Shown: positions 34,947 to 46,227 of the stretch, in pieces
Position numbering within the stretch: position 1 is the stretch's first letter
How the letters are laid out: the number at the start of each line of letters is the position of its first letter
Assembly (NCBI GenBank): GCA_007115705.1
Contig: QXEO01000210.1
Span: 248,001-312,000 of the forward strand
Direction: 5' to 3'
DNA: 64,000 nt
From: Dactylis glomerata
Taxonomy: Eukaryota; Streptophyta; Magnoliopsida; Poales; Poaceae
Notes under the pieces: generated by a model
What the model saw: only the letters and a program-made list of their open reading frames with translations
What the model was told of the DNA's origin: nothing
The model's database searches: none
Program-made: the position numbers and the translations under genes

Positions 34947-36698
34947 ATGCCGCGAGTACCCCCACCTCTGAACCCGGAAATGGCAGAACTGCTAAGGTTG
35001 ATCATGGAAGACCGAGAAGCAGCCCGAGCTGAGCGCCAAGCTAACTTGGCCACTCTTCAGCAGCTAACCCAGATGGCAATGAACCACAACAATGGCAATG
35101 GAAATGGCCATGGTGAAGGAGAGAACAATGGCAATGATGATCACCGATCCAAGCTAAAGAGTTTCCAAAACACCAACCCACCTATGTTCACTAAGTCTGA
35201 AGAACCATTAGATGCTGATGACTGGCTTCGCACCACGGAGAACAATTTGGCAGTCGCCGGAGTCGGCGAAAATGAGAAGGTCTTGTACACCACCCACTAT
35301 CTTGCTGGAGCCGCAAGAGCTTGGTGGGATAGCACTCGTGCAATGCAAGCCCAAGGGTATGTGATGCCTTGGGAGGAGTTCAAGAGCAAGTTCAGCAAAG
35401 CCCACGTTCCTTTGGGATTAATTAAAAGGATGAGAGATGAGTTCAGAAATCTGAAGCAAGGTTCCCTATCTGTGGTTGACTACCGTGACAAGTTTCTTAC
35501 CTTGTCTAGGTATGCCCCAGATGACACCAACACTAATGAGAAGAAGCAAGAAAGGTTTCTGAATGGACTTCATGATGAGATGCAATGTGTCTTGGTCAGC
35601 ATTCCCTTTGCAGACCTGGAGTCATTGGTTGACTCTGCCATTCAGATGGAAGGCAAACTCAAGCAAGCTGCGGAGAACCGCAAGCGCCGTATGATGTATC
35701 AAGGCAACTCAAGCAACTCGCAGAGGCCAAGGGGAAATCCACCTATGGGTTTCGCCCCTAGACCTATGAGGCCATCTGCACCTGCTCCACGTCCCAACTA
35801 TCCCAACCGTCCGACCGGCAACAACTTCAACCGTGCACCTCCAAGACCTAATGGCAACAACTTTAACCCCAATACCCCTAGGCCAAATGGCGCCCCTGTG
35901 CTGCCCAAGTCGGGTGACAAATCTGGTGTTACCTGTTATGAGTGCGGAATCAAGGGGCATTACTCCAATGAGTGCCCGAAGAAGCTGAATGATGCATCCA
36001 AGACCACTGCTCCTGCTCAGCAGCAGCGCCGTGTAGGAAATGGCAGGAATTATCCACCAAGGAACCAGCCTCACCCTCGAGGCCGTCTAAATCACATGAA
36101 TGTTGAAGAAGCTCAGGAAGCAACCGACGTTGTGCTTGGTATGTTCCCTGTTAATTCAGTTCCTGCAAGAGTTCTGTTTGATTCTGGAGCTTCACACTCG
36201 TTTGTTACTCAGTTATTCGTGGATAAAAGTAGACTTCAACCAACACCCCTGAAAAATACCATGTCTGTGCAAATACCTGGGTCAATAACAAAGGCTAGTT
36301 GGACCTGCTTGGCAGTGCCCATAGAAATCCATGGGATATCATTCTTAGCCAGTTTGATTGTGTTAGGAACCAAGGGATTGGAAGTAGTGTTAGGTATGGA
36401 TTGGATGTCTCAACATCAAGGAATTATAGATTGTGCCAAGAAGACCATCACTATGAGGAGTAGCAATGGAATTGTAGTACAGCATGTGTCAGTTAAACCA
36501 CCCCAAATCACCAGATGTCATAAGAGTATCTCAGGGCCAACGCTGGAGCAAGTTCCCATCGTCTGTGCATACCCGGATGTTTTTCCCGATGAGCTACCCG
36601 GAATGCCACCGGATCGGGATATTGAGTTTATCATTGAGCTTATCCCCGGAACGGGATCTATAGCCCAACGACCCTATCGTATGAACCAGCTGAACTAG
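34947..36698 (+). CDS. gag: Gag with nucleocapsid zinc knuckle and aspartic protease
   Basis: An intact frame of 583 codons from ATG 34947. It starts with an Asn/Gly-rich linker after a short helix, then the retrotransposon Gag core (DDWLRTTENNLAVAG, LAGAARAWWDS, FKSKFSKAHVP). The CCHC knuckle CYECGIKGHYSNEC lies near residue 332, and the retropepsin motif VLFDSGASHSFV follows near residue 408, with VVLGMDWM downstream. Gag packages RNA into cytoplasmic particles and the protease cleaves the polyprotein. The frame ends at TAG 36696-36698, just where the reverse transcriptase region should continue. This looks like a recent one-base loss within the preceding 20 bases and not a natural stop. 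Confidence 0.9.
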   Translation: MPRVPPPLNPEMAELLRLIMEDREAARAERQANLATLQQLTQMAMNHNNGNGNGHGEGENNGNDDHRSKLKSFQNTNPPMFTKSEEPLDADDWLRTTENNLAVAGVGENEKVLYTTHYLAGAARAWWDSTRAMQAQGYVMPWEEFKSKFSKAHVPLGLIKRMRDEFRNLKQGSLSVVDYRDKFLTLSRYAPDDTNTNEKKQERFLNGLHDEMQCVLVSIPFADLESLVDSAIQMEGKLKQAAENRKRRMMYQGNSSNSQRPRGNPPMGFAPRPMRPSAPAPRPNYPNRPTGNNFNRAPPRPNGNNFNPNTPRPNGAPVLPKSGDKSGVTCYECGIKGHYSNECPKKLNDASKTTAPAQQQRRVGNGRNYPPRNQPHPRGRLNHMNVEEAQEATDVVLGMFPVNSVPARVLFDSGASHSFVTQLFVDKSRLQPTPLKNTMSVQIPGSITKASWTCLAVPIEIHGISFLASLIVLGTKGLEVVLGMDWMSQHQGIIDCAKKTITMRSSNGIVVQHVSVKPPQITRCHKSISGPTLEQVPIVCAYPDVFPDELPGMPPDRDIEFIIELIPGTGSIAQRPYRMNQLN

Positions 36699-39457
36699 TG
36701 GAGTTAAAGAAGCAATTGGATGACCTTTTGAGTAAGGGATTGATTCAGCCAAGTTCTTCCGCTTGGAGATCACCCGTCTTGTTTGTGGATAAGAGTGACG
36801 GTTCCAGCCGACTGTGCACTGATTACCGCAAGCTAAATGATGTGACCATCAAGAATAAGTATCCTCTCCCTAAGATTGATGATCTGTTTGACCAATTGAC
36901 CGGAGCTCAAGTCTTCTCGAAGATAGACCTTAGAACTGGATACCATCAACTGAAGATCCGTGCAACTGATATACCCAAAACAGCCTTCACTACCCGATAC
37001 GGATTGTATGAGTACACCGTAATGTCCTTTGGATTAACCAATGCCCCTGCCTATTTCATGAATCTCATGAATAAGGTTTTCATGGAGTTCTTGGATAAGT
37101 TTGTTGTTGTCTTCATTGATGACATTCTTATCTACTCCAAGTCTGAAGAAGAGCATGCAACCCATTTGAGATTAATCTTAGAGACCCTGAGAGAACATCA
37201 GCTATATGCCAAGTTTAGTAAGTGTGAGTTTTGGTTGAAGGAAGTTGGATTCTTAGGCCATGTATTATCAGCTGGAGGAATATCAGTAGACCCAAAGAAG
37301 ATCAAATCGGTCATGGAATGGGAAGCCCCTACCACTCAAACTGAAGTTAGAGGTTTTCTCGGATTAGGAGGATATTACCGTAAATTTGTTGAAGGATTTT
37401 CAAGCATTGCCAGGCCAATGACCCAACTGTTGAAGAAGGACAAGAAGTTTGAATGGACCCCTAAGTGTGAAGAAAGTTTTCAAGAGCTCAAGAAGCGATT
37501 GGTGACCGCACCCGTCCTAACCATGCCCGATATCACCAAAAACTTTGATGTCTATTGCGACGCTTCCAAACTTGGACTTGGTTGTGTGTTAATGCAAGAA
37601 GGCAAGGTCATAGCTTACCTCTCCCGGCAGCTTCGACCTCATGAAGAAAACTACCCAACCCATGATCTGGAGTTAGCAGCCGTAGTTCTAGCTTTGAAGA
37701 CCTGGAGGCACTATCTTATGGGTAACCGTTGCGAGATCTACACTGACCACAAGAGTTTGAAGTATATTTTCACTCAGAAGGAGTTAAACATGAGGCAAAG
37801 AAGATGGATAGAGTTGATCAAGGATTATGATCTGGAAATTCATTATCACCCTGGTAAGGCCAACGTAGTGGCCGATGCATTGAGTAGAAAGCCATGCTTG
37901 TTGAATATGATGATCAAAGAGGAGCAACCCATGTTGCACCAAGAGTTTGAAAAATTTGGATTGGAACTAGTCAGTCGAGGATTCTTAGCCAACCTTGAGT
38001 TTCAACCTACCTTGATGAGCCAAATCAAAGAAGCCCAGAAGAGAAATGAGAGTATTGACGGAATTAAGCGCAGAATTAGTTCCGGCAAGGTGCCAGGAGT
38101 TGAAGAAGATGATCAAGGAGTTCTTCGGTATAAAGGACGTATTTGTGTGCCTGCTGATTTAGAACTGAAGGAAGTCATTATGAGGGAAGCCCATGAGACA
38201 CCTTACTCCATTCATCCCGGTGGAACTAAGATGTACCAAGATTTAAAGGAACAATTTTGGTGGCATGGAATGAAGCGTGAGATTGCATCGTTCATATCCA
38301 AGTGTGATATTTGTCAAAGAGTCAAGGCTGAACATCAACGTCCTGCTGGAATGCTGCAACCTTTGCAAGTTCCGGAATGGAAGTGGGAATCTGTTCGAAT
38401 GGATTTCATCACTGGATTTCCAAGGTCTAGCCGCGGGAATGACTCTATCTGGGTCATTGTGGATAGACTGACCAAAGTTGCTCACTTTATTCCTGTCAAG
38501 ACCACCTATACCTCAGGACAGCTGGCAGATCTTTATCTATCCAGAATTGTTAGTTTGCATGGAGTCCCTAAAACCATAGTTTCCGATCGAGGAACCCAAT
38601 TCACCTCAAGATTTTGGAGAAGTTTGCATCAAGCCTTGGGAACCAAATTAGCCTTTAGCACAGCTTACCACCCTCAGACTGATGGAGAAACTGAAAGAGT
38701 AAATCAGATACTTGAAGATATGTTGAGAGCCTGTGTTCAAGCCTATGGAGCTAAGTGGGAAGATTGTCTGCCTTTCGCGGAGTTTTCCTACAACAACAGT
38801 TATCAAGCCAGTTTGCAAATGGCCCCATTTGAAGCTTTATATGGAAGAAAGTGTCGTACCCCTTTGAATTGGTCTGAAACAGGAGACAGTCAGATATTTG
38901 GACCTGACATTCTGCAAGAAGCTGAAGAGAAGGTTCGCATGATTCGTGATTACCTCAAGGCAGCCCAGTCTAGACAGAAGAGTTATGCCGACAAGAGACG
39001 TCGAGAACTGACCTTCAAGATTGGAGATTTTGTTTATCTTAGAGTATCACCTCTCAAGGGAATGCAGAGATTTCAAGTAAAAGGAAAGCTTGCACCAAGG
39101 TATATTGGACCCTTCAAGATACTAAGCCGCAGAGGAGAAGTGTCTTATCAGTTCGAAATGCCCCCTGAATTGTCTGAAGTGCACGATGTCTTTCACGTGT
39201 CTTTACTTCGGAAGTGTCTTGAAGTGCCGGAGAAGCCAGAAATCTTCAAGAATATTGATCACCGTTCTGTGGATATCAACAAAGATTTGACCTATCGTGA
39301 AGTGCCTATCCGTATCCTCGAGGAAGCATATCGAACCACTCGAACCCGAAGCATCAAGTTTCTGAAAGTTCAGTGGAGTAATCACACCGAAGATGAAGCC
39401 ACTTGGGAACGAGAAGATTACCTTCAGAAAGAGTTTCCCAATCTTTTCAGTTCTTAA
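36698..39457 (+). CDS. pol: Pol: reverse transcriptase, RNase H, integrase, chromodomain-like end
   Basis: An intact 919-codon frame continuing in the frame next to gag. Reverse transcriptase: KIDL near residue 77 and FIDD at 139-142. RNase H: VYCDASKLGLG near 286. Integrase: zinc finger ending CDICQRVK near 540, then the DDE core (MDFITGFP near 567, SDRGTQF near 628, ETERVNQI near 664). The last 55 residues (REVPIRILEE, FLKVQWSNHTEDEATWE) have the look of a group II chromodomain, which directs integration to chromatin in chromoviruses. It has no ATG of its own at the left edge, which supports an ancestral fusion with gag. No internal stop is seen over 2.7 kb, so the element is young. Confidence 0.93.
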   Translation: MELKKQLDDLLSKGLIQPSSSAWRSPVLFVDKSDGSSRLCTDYRKLNDVTIKNKYPLPKIDDLFDQLTGAQVFSKIDLRTGYHQLKIRATDIPKTAFTTRYGLYEYTVMSFGLTNAPAYFMNLMNKVFMEFLDKFVVVFIDDILIYSKSEEEHATHLRLILETLREHQLYAKFSKCEFWLKEVGFLGHVLSAGGISVDPKKIKSVMEWEAPTTQTEVRGFLGLGGYYRKFVEGFSSIARPMTQLLKKDKKFEWTPKCEESFQELKKRLVTAPVLTMPDITKNFDVYCDASKLGLGCVLMQEGKVIAYLSRQLRPHEENYPTHDLELAAVVLALKTWRHYLMGNRCEIYTDHKSLKYIFTQKELNMRQRRWIELIKDYDLEIHYHPGKANVVADALSRKPCLLNMMIKEEQPMLHQEFEKFGLELVSRGFLANLEFQPTLMSQIKEAQKRNESIDGIKRRISSGKVPGVEEDDQGVLRYKGRICVPADLELKEVIMREAHETPYSIHPGGTKMYQDLKEQFWWHGMKREIASFISKCDICQRVKAEHQRPAGMLQPLQVPEWKWESVRMDFITGFPRSSRGNDSIWVIVDRLTKVAHFIPVKTTYTSGQLADLYLSRIVSLHGVPKTIVSDRGTQFTSRFWRSLHQALGTKLAFSTAYHPQTDGETERVNQILEDMLRACVQAYGAKWEDCLPFAEFSYNNSYQASLQMAPFEALYGRKCRTPLNWSETGDSQIFGPDILQEAEEKVRMIRDYLKAAQSRQKSYADKRRRELTFKIGDFVYLRVSPLKGMQRFQVKGKLAPRYIGPFKILSRRGEVSYQFEMPPELSEVHDVFHVSLLRKCLEVPEKPEIFKNIDHRSVDINKDLTYREVPIRILEEAYRTTRTRSIKFLKVQWSNHTEDEATWEREDYLQKEFPNLFSS

Positions 39458-39487
39458 TTAGTGAATCTCGAGGACGAGATCCTTTTT

Positions 39488-39500
39488 AAGGGGGGAAGAT
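39488..39500 (+). other. Polypurine tract
   Basis: AAGGGGGGAAGAT lies immediately before the 3' LTR, the expected plus-strand primer of a Ty3/gypsy element. Confidence 0.88.
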
Positions 39501-40770
39501 TGTAACAACCCAAATATTTGTAATCCATTTCCTATGAATTAAAGTACCAAATTTTGGACCAACAAAAACTTTTTCATTCATATTGCATGTATGCATATAT
39601 TTTCTATTGTATGTCTTCTATGATTTCATGTGTGTTATATGTTGTTGTGCAATAGTTAGTTAATTCTAACCTAACCAATAGAAGCATCAGAGAAGAATTA
39701 TAAGAGCCAAAGAAACCAGGAACAAAAGAAAGAAAGAAAAAGAGAAGAAAAAGTTGATCTAGAAATTATTATTGACTACCCTACTTTGGACACTTAGAAT
39801 AAGAAATCTGTAACTCAAGCAAAGGTGTGGTCAGTTAGTTGAGCTTGACCATGCTGCATACTAACTTAACCAAGAAGTTTCAAACCAAAATTCAAATCAG
39901 AACTTAACTCAAACATCAGCCAAGGATTGAATCTGAAACAGTGACAATACCCAAAATTTGAAATATGATTTCTGCAAAACATCATCTTTCTTTGTAACAA
40001 AAATATCCCTGGAACCCTTGCCCAATATGTTGACGAACCAAAGTGGCCGTTTTCAAAAATTTGAAATTCAAATTCTTGCGGACATTTGATCGAACACCTG
40101 GCGGGCAAAAATCCAGAAAAATCAAGTTCACTGTGGCCATCACTGTTCTCGTTCGCCCCAGGCCCTGTAGCCATGCCGTGGAGACTCCCTCTGTCGAGCC
40201 CAGCCTCCCCAGCCCCGACCCAGGCCGTGAGACAGGGAAGGAAAAGGAGGACACCGCCCAGACCCCCTCTCCTCTCCTTCTTCCTCTCTGCAAGCTGCCG
40301 ACCATCGTGGCCTCGCCAACGCCGACCCACAGAGCCCCGCCGCCAAGACAGAACCCCGCCAGCACGCAAGCAAGGCCGCCGCGCCCGGTGTTGCTCGTCG
40401 CACGTTGCCAGGGCCCCCCGCACTGGCCACCTCCTGGCCACCCTCGCCCTCGGCCTCCTGGCCTATAAAAACCCCCGCCGAGCACACGAATGAACGCACA
40501 TCATCCCCAGCAAGCCCCCAGACAACCTCTCTTCTCCCCGCTCGCTCTCGTTCGACGTAGCCTGCAACGCCGGCGAGCCACTGGACGCGGGTGGCGCTAC
40601 TGCGTTGGGCCGCCGCTGGACGAACGGACGCCGGGAAGTGGAGGATGAGTGCCGCCGGAGTCTTTTCCGCCCCTCGCCGTCAAGCCCTGCTTCCCCTACG
40701 CGCCTCGCCGTCGCCGTCGTCTTCCTCGCCGTGCGCAGGTGAGCTCCTCCCCCCTCGCCGTGAACACGAT

Positions 40771-42308
40771 TGATGTCTACGCACTTCTATTCTTGTAGAC
40801 ACTTGTTGGGCCTCCAAGTGCAGAGGTTTGTAGAACAGCAGCAAGTTTCCCTTAAGTGGATCACCCAAGGTTTATCGAACTCAGGGAGGTTAGAGGTCAA
40901 AGCTATCCCTCTCAAGCAACCCTGCAATTACGATACAGAAAGTCTCTTGTGTCCCCAACACACCCAATACACTTGTCAGATGTATAGGTGCACTAGTTCG
41001 GCGAAGATATAGTGAAATACAAGTGGTATAGATGATTATAAGTAGCAAACGTGATGTGAAATAAATATCGCTGCGAGCAAAAAAGTAACAAAATAGCAAG
41101 TAAACGGTGTGCAATGCTTGGAAACAAGGCCTAGGGATCATACTTTCACTAGTGGACACACTCCCAACAATATAACATGAATGAACAAGTAACTTCTCTT
41201 TGCTAAGGTACTCTGAATTACTCTCCTATTGAATAACACTAATCATTGTGTAGTGGCTACAGAAGCACCCCTTAAAGTTCATCAAGTACTTGACAAACAC
41301 CACTCATAGAGATACCCAAATCAGATCACAATTCAAGATAGAAATCATTGCAACTTAGACCAAGTACTAACACGGTGCACACACTGTCAACATTACACCA
41401 TGAAAGGAGGAATAGATCACTCAAACTATCATAGCAATAATTATTCTCATAATCCACAAGAGATCACAATCATAGCCTAAACCAAGTACCACCATGATGC
41501 ACGCACTGTCACCGTTACACCATAGCAGGAGGAATAGATTACTTTAATAACATCACTAGAGTACACAAAATATCTGAATAATAACATGTACTTGTTCAAC
41601 ATGATACAAAGCTCACGATCACATAAAGATCACATCATGGGAGAGAGAGGTGAACCACATAGCTACCGGTAGAGCCCTCAGCCCCGGGGATGAACTACTC
41701 CCTCCTCATCATAGGAGACAACAAGGTTGATGGAGATGGCGGTGAGGTCGATGGAGACGGCGGAGACGGCGATGGAGACCGATGGAGATGGCTCCAGGGG
41801 CACTTCCCCGTCCCGGCAGGGTGCCGGAACAGAGACTTCTGTCCCCCGAAATTCGTCGGCGACGGCGGCGGAGCTACGGAACTCTTTCTGGAAAACTGAT
41901 CGGGGCCTTAGGTTTTTCTCGTCGGGGGGTTTTTATAGGCGAAGGGGCGATGTCAGAGGAGGGACCAGGCCCCCTCACACAGGGGTGGCGCGGCCAGGGG
42001 CCTGGCCGCGCCGCCTGTGCGTGTGGGGCCCACGTGGCCCTCCTCCGTCTCTTCTTCGGATGTCTGGAAGCTTCCCCGTGATATAAGTCTTCAGGAACTT
42101 GTTTTGTCCAATTCCGAGAATATTTCCTGTGTATCACTTCTAAAACACAAAAACAGCAGAAAACAGGAAACTGGCACTGTGGCACTTTGTTAATAGGTTA
42201 GTTCCGGAAAATGTATAAAAGTGCCACTAAGTGTAATGAAACAATAGGCAAATGGTGTAAAAACAAGCATGGAGCATCAAAAATTATAGATACATTTGAG
42301 ATGTATCA
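40771..42308 (-). repeat. 3' LTR (in element orientation) of the non-autonomous element
   Basis: Length 1538 bp. By hand count it differs from its partner at about 12-13 positions, many of them C/T or G/A. Confidence 0.93.
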
Positions 42309-45250
42309 AGCATCCCCAAGCTTAACTCCTGCTCGTCCTCGAGTAGGTAAGTGATAACAAAAGAATAATTTTTGAGGTGACATACACCTATACAATCTTG
42401 AACATATATGTAAGCATTGGTGAGCTGGGATCAATAGAACTTAAAACATGGGCATGAAAGATATAATCTTGACAATAAGAACTTAGCAACCATGTTGTAA
42501 ACATGCAAATGAACTCAAACAAAAGATCATGAAAATGAAACAATGAAAGTCAAACGTGTGTTCAAATCATAAGGAAAAACATACAAATGGTTTTCAGCTT
42601 GTCCTTCATGGAGAGCAAAACATAAATGCATAGGACACCTTCAAGTTTAAGAGGGCGACTAGATACAAATAATTTGAGAACAAGTGAAACCAACAATATG
42701 AATCAATCAATGAAAACTTTGGGACAATGCACATTATACTAAGAATGACAACTATGCTCTCTTAATGGTGCATAAAGGTAGAAGGTGGTGACTCAACATA
42801 AAAGTAAAAGAAAGGCCCTTCGTAGAGGGAAGCAGTGATTGCAAGTTTTATAACCTTCAAAAATTATGGTACTTACCGGCTTTGAGCTCTCATTGCCCCC
42901 ATCATAAGCATCTTGAATGGTTAAAGTTAATGCGAGAACAATTATGATGCATATGCTTGACAAATCATAAGTTGAAAACCTCGTGCCCCGTGAATACGAG
43001 TACCCAAACCTCATGCTACTTTACTTAGAGTCCCAAGCAAGGCTCTTGTCATTGTAAGTATATGCATATCATTGAAAACCGCCAATGGGGTACCTCCGTG
43101 CCCGATGACATGGAACAAGCCCACACCAAAATGACAGGACAAGCAGACAATGAACACCTCGACATCTCTTTTATTTGCTATATTGTTTAGCTTTTTATTG
43201 TGAGATGCGTCGTCGAATGTTCACCATGGGTATGCTGCAAATTTCTACCATGAATTATGCATGGCTTAGATTGGCGGCCCGGCGTTTCCCTAACACATAT
43301 ACAAACTCCATGATCCCTACAAGATTCCCAATTCATTTCACACCGCGGGCATCCATAAACAAAAGATCACGATATCAACTCAAAAAGAAGTGCAATGTTG
43401 AAAGCTTGCCCCATGACAGCATGGCTGGGCTAGAATCCAGCTTACAACTTGCAAGCATAACAACTCAACATAAGAGACCACAATGTCAAATTTTTAAGAA
43501 CAGGAAAAAGTAAAGTGTGCCTTCCGGTTCGTGAGAGCTTTACTAACCGAATTTCGCATAACACTGGTAAGAGTTTGATTTGAAGAGAAAATAAAAGCAA
43601 GTCAAATTTACTTGGAATAGCAAATTGCTAGTAGGTATGTATGGTGGACACAATGGAAAACTTTGGCTTTTAGGAGTTGGATGCACGAGTAGAGCTCATA
43701 CTCAGTACAAGGTGAGGGCTAGCAAAAGACTGGGAGCGAGCAACTAAGAGAGCAATAATGGCCATAATCATGCAAAGCGACAAAGCGACATTAAAAGAAG
43801 CATAAGATGGCATCAAAAGTCAAAAACTAAATGATCATGAAGGCTATTGGCGACTTTGTAAGAGTCTAACATGTGTGAGCATGCGCCAAGTCAACCCAAA
43901 TAAAGCATCAAGGAGAAAACCAAAATAATGCTTCCATACAATAAAAACAACGCATGATTTTTTCAAAGGCTCATTAAGCAATCTCAGTTATTTGAGACAA
44001 GTCATGCTACAGCAAAACCACTAAGCATACTATCAAAAAGACATCAAGCCTGACATGAAAAAAAGCCTAAGCCGCAGTCTACACAAGCTCCTTCTTGTAC
44101 CACTATTTTGCACAAAGCTTTTTCTCTTTTCCAACACCATTTGAAATTTTTATAAACACCTCTTTTGATGAAAACCAATAAAGATCAGAGGCAAAAATAC
44201 ACCTTGATGAAAAGATAAAACAAGATCTGAACACAAATCAAGGCAAAAATGAAAACCAAAAGCAGTAGCAGAAAAAGAAGAACACTCGGTGAACGATAAG
44301 AGTGAAAAACTGAGTGTTCTTAGCAAATGAAAACGAGTTCATCTCCTCCAAAAGAAACATGATGTGATCTAACCATTTATTGCAGCAAACAAACAAACCT
44401 AACCAACTAAGAAAACTAAAACAACTGACGCTCCAAGAAAAACACATAGTGCATGAAGCAATAAAAATATAGTGTTTTGAAAGGTGACCTGATTTTTGCC
44501 GATGAAGAAGGGGTGCCTCGGGGGCATCCCCAAGCTTGACGCTTGTACTTCTTGGAAATTTCTTGGGGTGATGCATGGGCATCCCCAAGCTTGAGCTTTT
44601 GTCCATTCTTCAACTCATCTCATCATTCTCCAATCCCTACACTTGAAAACTTCCTTCATATAAAACTAAACACAATTCTATTAGCAACATTAGTGTAAGC
44701 ATAAAATATATTCAATCTCTATTAGCTTCAGGTTTTAACCCAAAACCACCACATATTAAGCATATACTACTGTAGCAACTTCCCCAAAAGTTCCATAATC
44801 AAAAGAACTCAAAAGAAAGCGATGAAGTGGCAAACACAAATATTGGCAGAAATCTGTCAAAACTGAACAGCTGACAAAGGTCGAATTTTTGAGGGATTTT
44901 CTGTTGCTCAAATCAAAAAGTGTTCAACTAACAAAAGTTTTGATATAACCTGGGGCATATGCACAAGAAATCGCAGGTCCAAAAGATAAACAGAGAATTT
45001 TCACGAATTTTTACGGTGCAGCACCGAAAACAGTTTCAGGACAGCAACATCCCCAAATCTTACCTCACTCAAATTAGAGGCTTCTCTTGGCACAACAACG
45101 AAATAAAAAGGATAAGGAGAGGTTATTACAGTAGTAATAACTTCCAAGACTCAAATAAAAGAAAAATTACTGAAAATAAACATTGGGTTATCTCCCAAGA
45201 GTGCTTTTCTTTAACGCCTTTGAGCTAGGCGCAGTAATTTGCAAAGATGC
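42309..45250 (-). other. Non-coding interior of the non-autonomous element
   Basis: Nearly 3 kb without a conserved protein. The polypurine tract AAGCTTGGGGATGC (minus strand) abuts the left LTR at 42309-42322. Two further copies of GCATCCCCAAGCTTGA occur at 44525-44540 and 44579-44594 on the plus strand. Confidence 0.7.
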
Positions 45251-46087
45251 TCATGTGGGCGCCATATAAGAGCTTGAGGCAGAGGCGCCATATAGAAACT
45301 TAAAGCAATAGAGAGCATCAAAAAGCAAATGTGAAAGAAATTTATATCTGAACCACTTCCTATGCATAGGAATCTTGTAAGAAAATAAATCAACGAGGCA
45401 CATAGTAGCAAGCATGGATAGATAAAACAAGTGCCACTTCAAGATTTGCAACATAAAGAGGGGAAACTTAATATTGTTGAGATCCATCGAACCATATTTC
45501 CCTCTCTCATAATAACTTTCAGTAGCATCATGGATAGAACTAACAATATAACTATCACATAAAACATCCCTATCATGAGCCACATGCATAAAAGAATTAA
45601 TACTCACCACAGGAACAATAGTAGTACGAGCAGATTCAATAGAATAATTATTCTCATCACCATAATCATCATAAATAGGAGGCATATTGTAATCATAACT
45701 AATTTTATCCTCAATAGTAGGTGAACTGAAAATATTATACTCATCATCATAGCCATCATAAACTAGAGGTTTAGTATCATCACAAGCTAAAGAACAGCTA
45801 TTTCGCAAAGCATATTCTTCAAACATATCATCATAAGAAGGAACATCACATATGGGAGATAAAATATTATCAGAACAAACCTTCTCCACTAAAGCTGGGG
45901 GACTAAAAATATCATACTCGACAAAACCAGCTTCCCCAAGCTTAGACTTTTTTATAGCATTAGCATTAACAGTATTCAAAGCATTCGTACTAATAACATT
46001 GCTATGCGAAATAAGCTCCAAAGGATTTTCAATTTTCTCTTCAAATCTAAAATCAGGAAAAAGACTAAAGAACTCTTTGTTTTCCAT
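45251..46087 (-). CDS. Uncharacterised 278-residue protein of the non-autonomous element
   Basis: The only long open frame of the element, starting 140 bp inside the primer binding site (in element orientation). The first two thirds are acidic and rich in Asp, Tyr, Ser and Asn, with repeated YD(G/D)Y and DYxxPPIYDDYGDE-like stretches. The C-terminal third is hydrophobic and aromatic (FPLFMLQILKWHLFYLSMLATMCLVDLF) and may include a membrane segment. No zinc knuckle, protease or reverse transcriptase motif is present. It may be a remnant leader protein, or a short protein kept by the family. I do not recognise a function. Confidence 0.55.
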   Translation of the reverse strand: MENKEFFSLFPDFRFEEKIENPLELISHSNVISTNALNTVNANAIKKSKLGEAGFVEYDIFSPPALVEKVCSDNILSPICDVPSYDDMFEEYALRNSCSLACDDTKPLVYDGYDDEYNIFSSPTIEDKISYDYNMPPIYDDYGDENNYSIESARTTIVPVVSINSFMHVAHDRDVLCDSYIVSSIHDATESYYERGKYGSMDLNNIKFPLFMLQILKWHLFYLSMLATMCLVDLFSYKIPMHRKWFRYKFLSHLLFDALYCFKFLYGASASSSYMAPT

Positions 46088-46200
46088 TAAGCCTAACTAG
46101 TGAAAATAAAAACAAGAAACAAAAAGATATAATTGCAGAATCTAAAGGAAATAACTTCGAGCACTCACACAAGAGGATGCGAGTACCTTTTACCTTACCT

Positions 46201-46217
46201 CCCCGGCAACGGCGCCA
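46201..46217 (-). other. Primer binding site complementary to aspartate tRNA
   Basis: The minus strand reads TGGCGCCGTTGCCGGGG, ten bases inside the right LTR. Its complement equals the 3' end of plant tRNA-Asp, the primer known for Athila-like and related gypsy groups. This fixes the element orientation. Confidence 0.85.
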
Positions 46218-46227
46218 GAAAAGAGCT

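Noticed and set aside
41690..42185. Open frames on both strands in the LTR of the nested element, repeated at 47184-47650
   Set aside because: LTR sequence with no domain. Related frames in the solo LTR at 28800-29215 are likewise non-coding.
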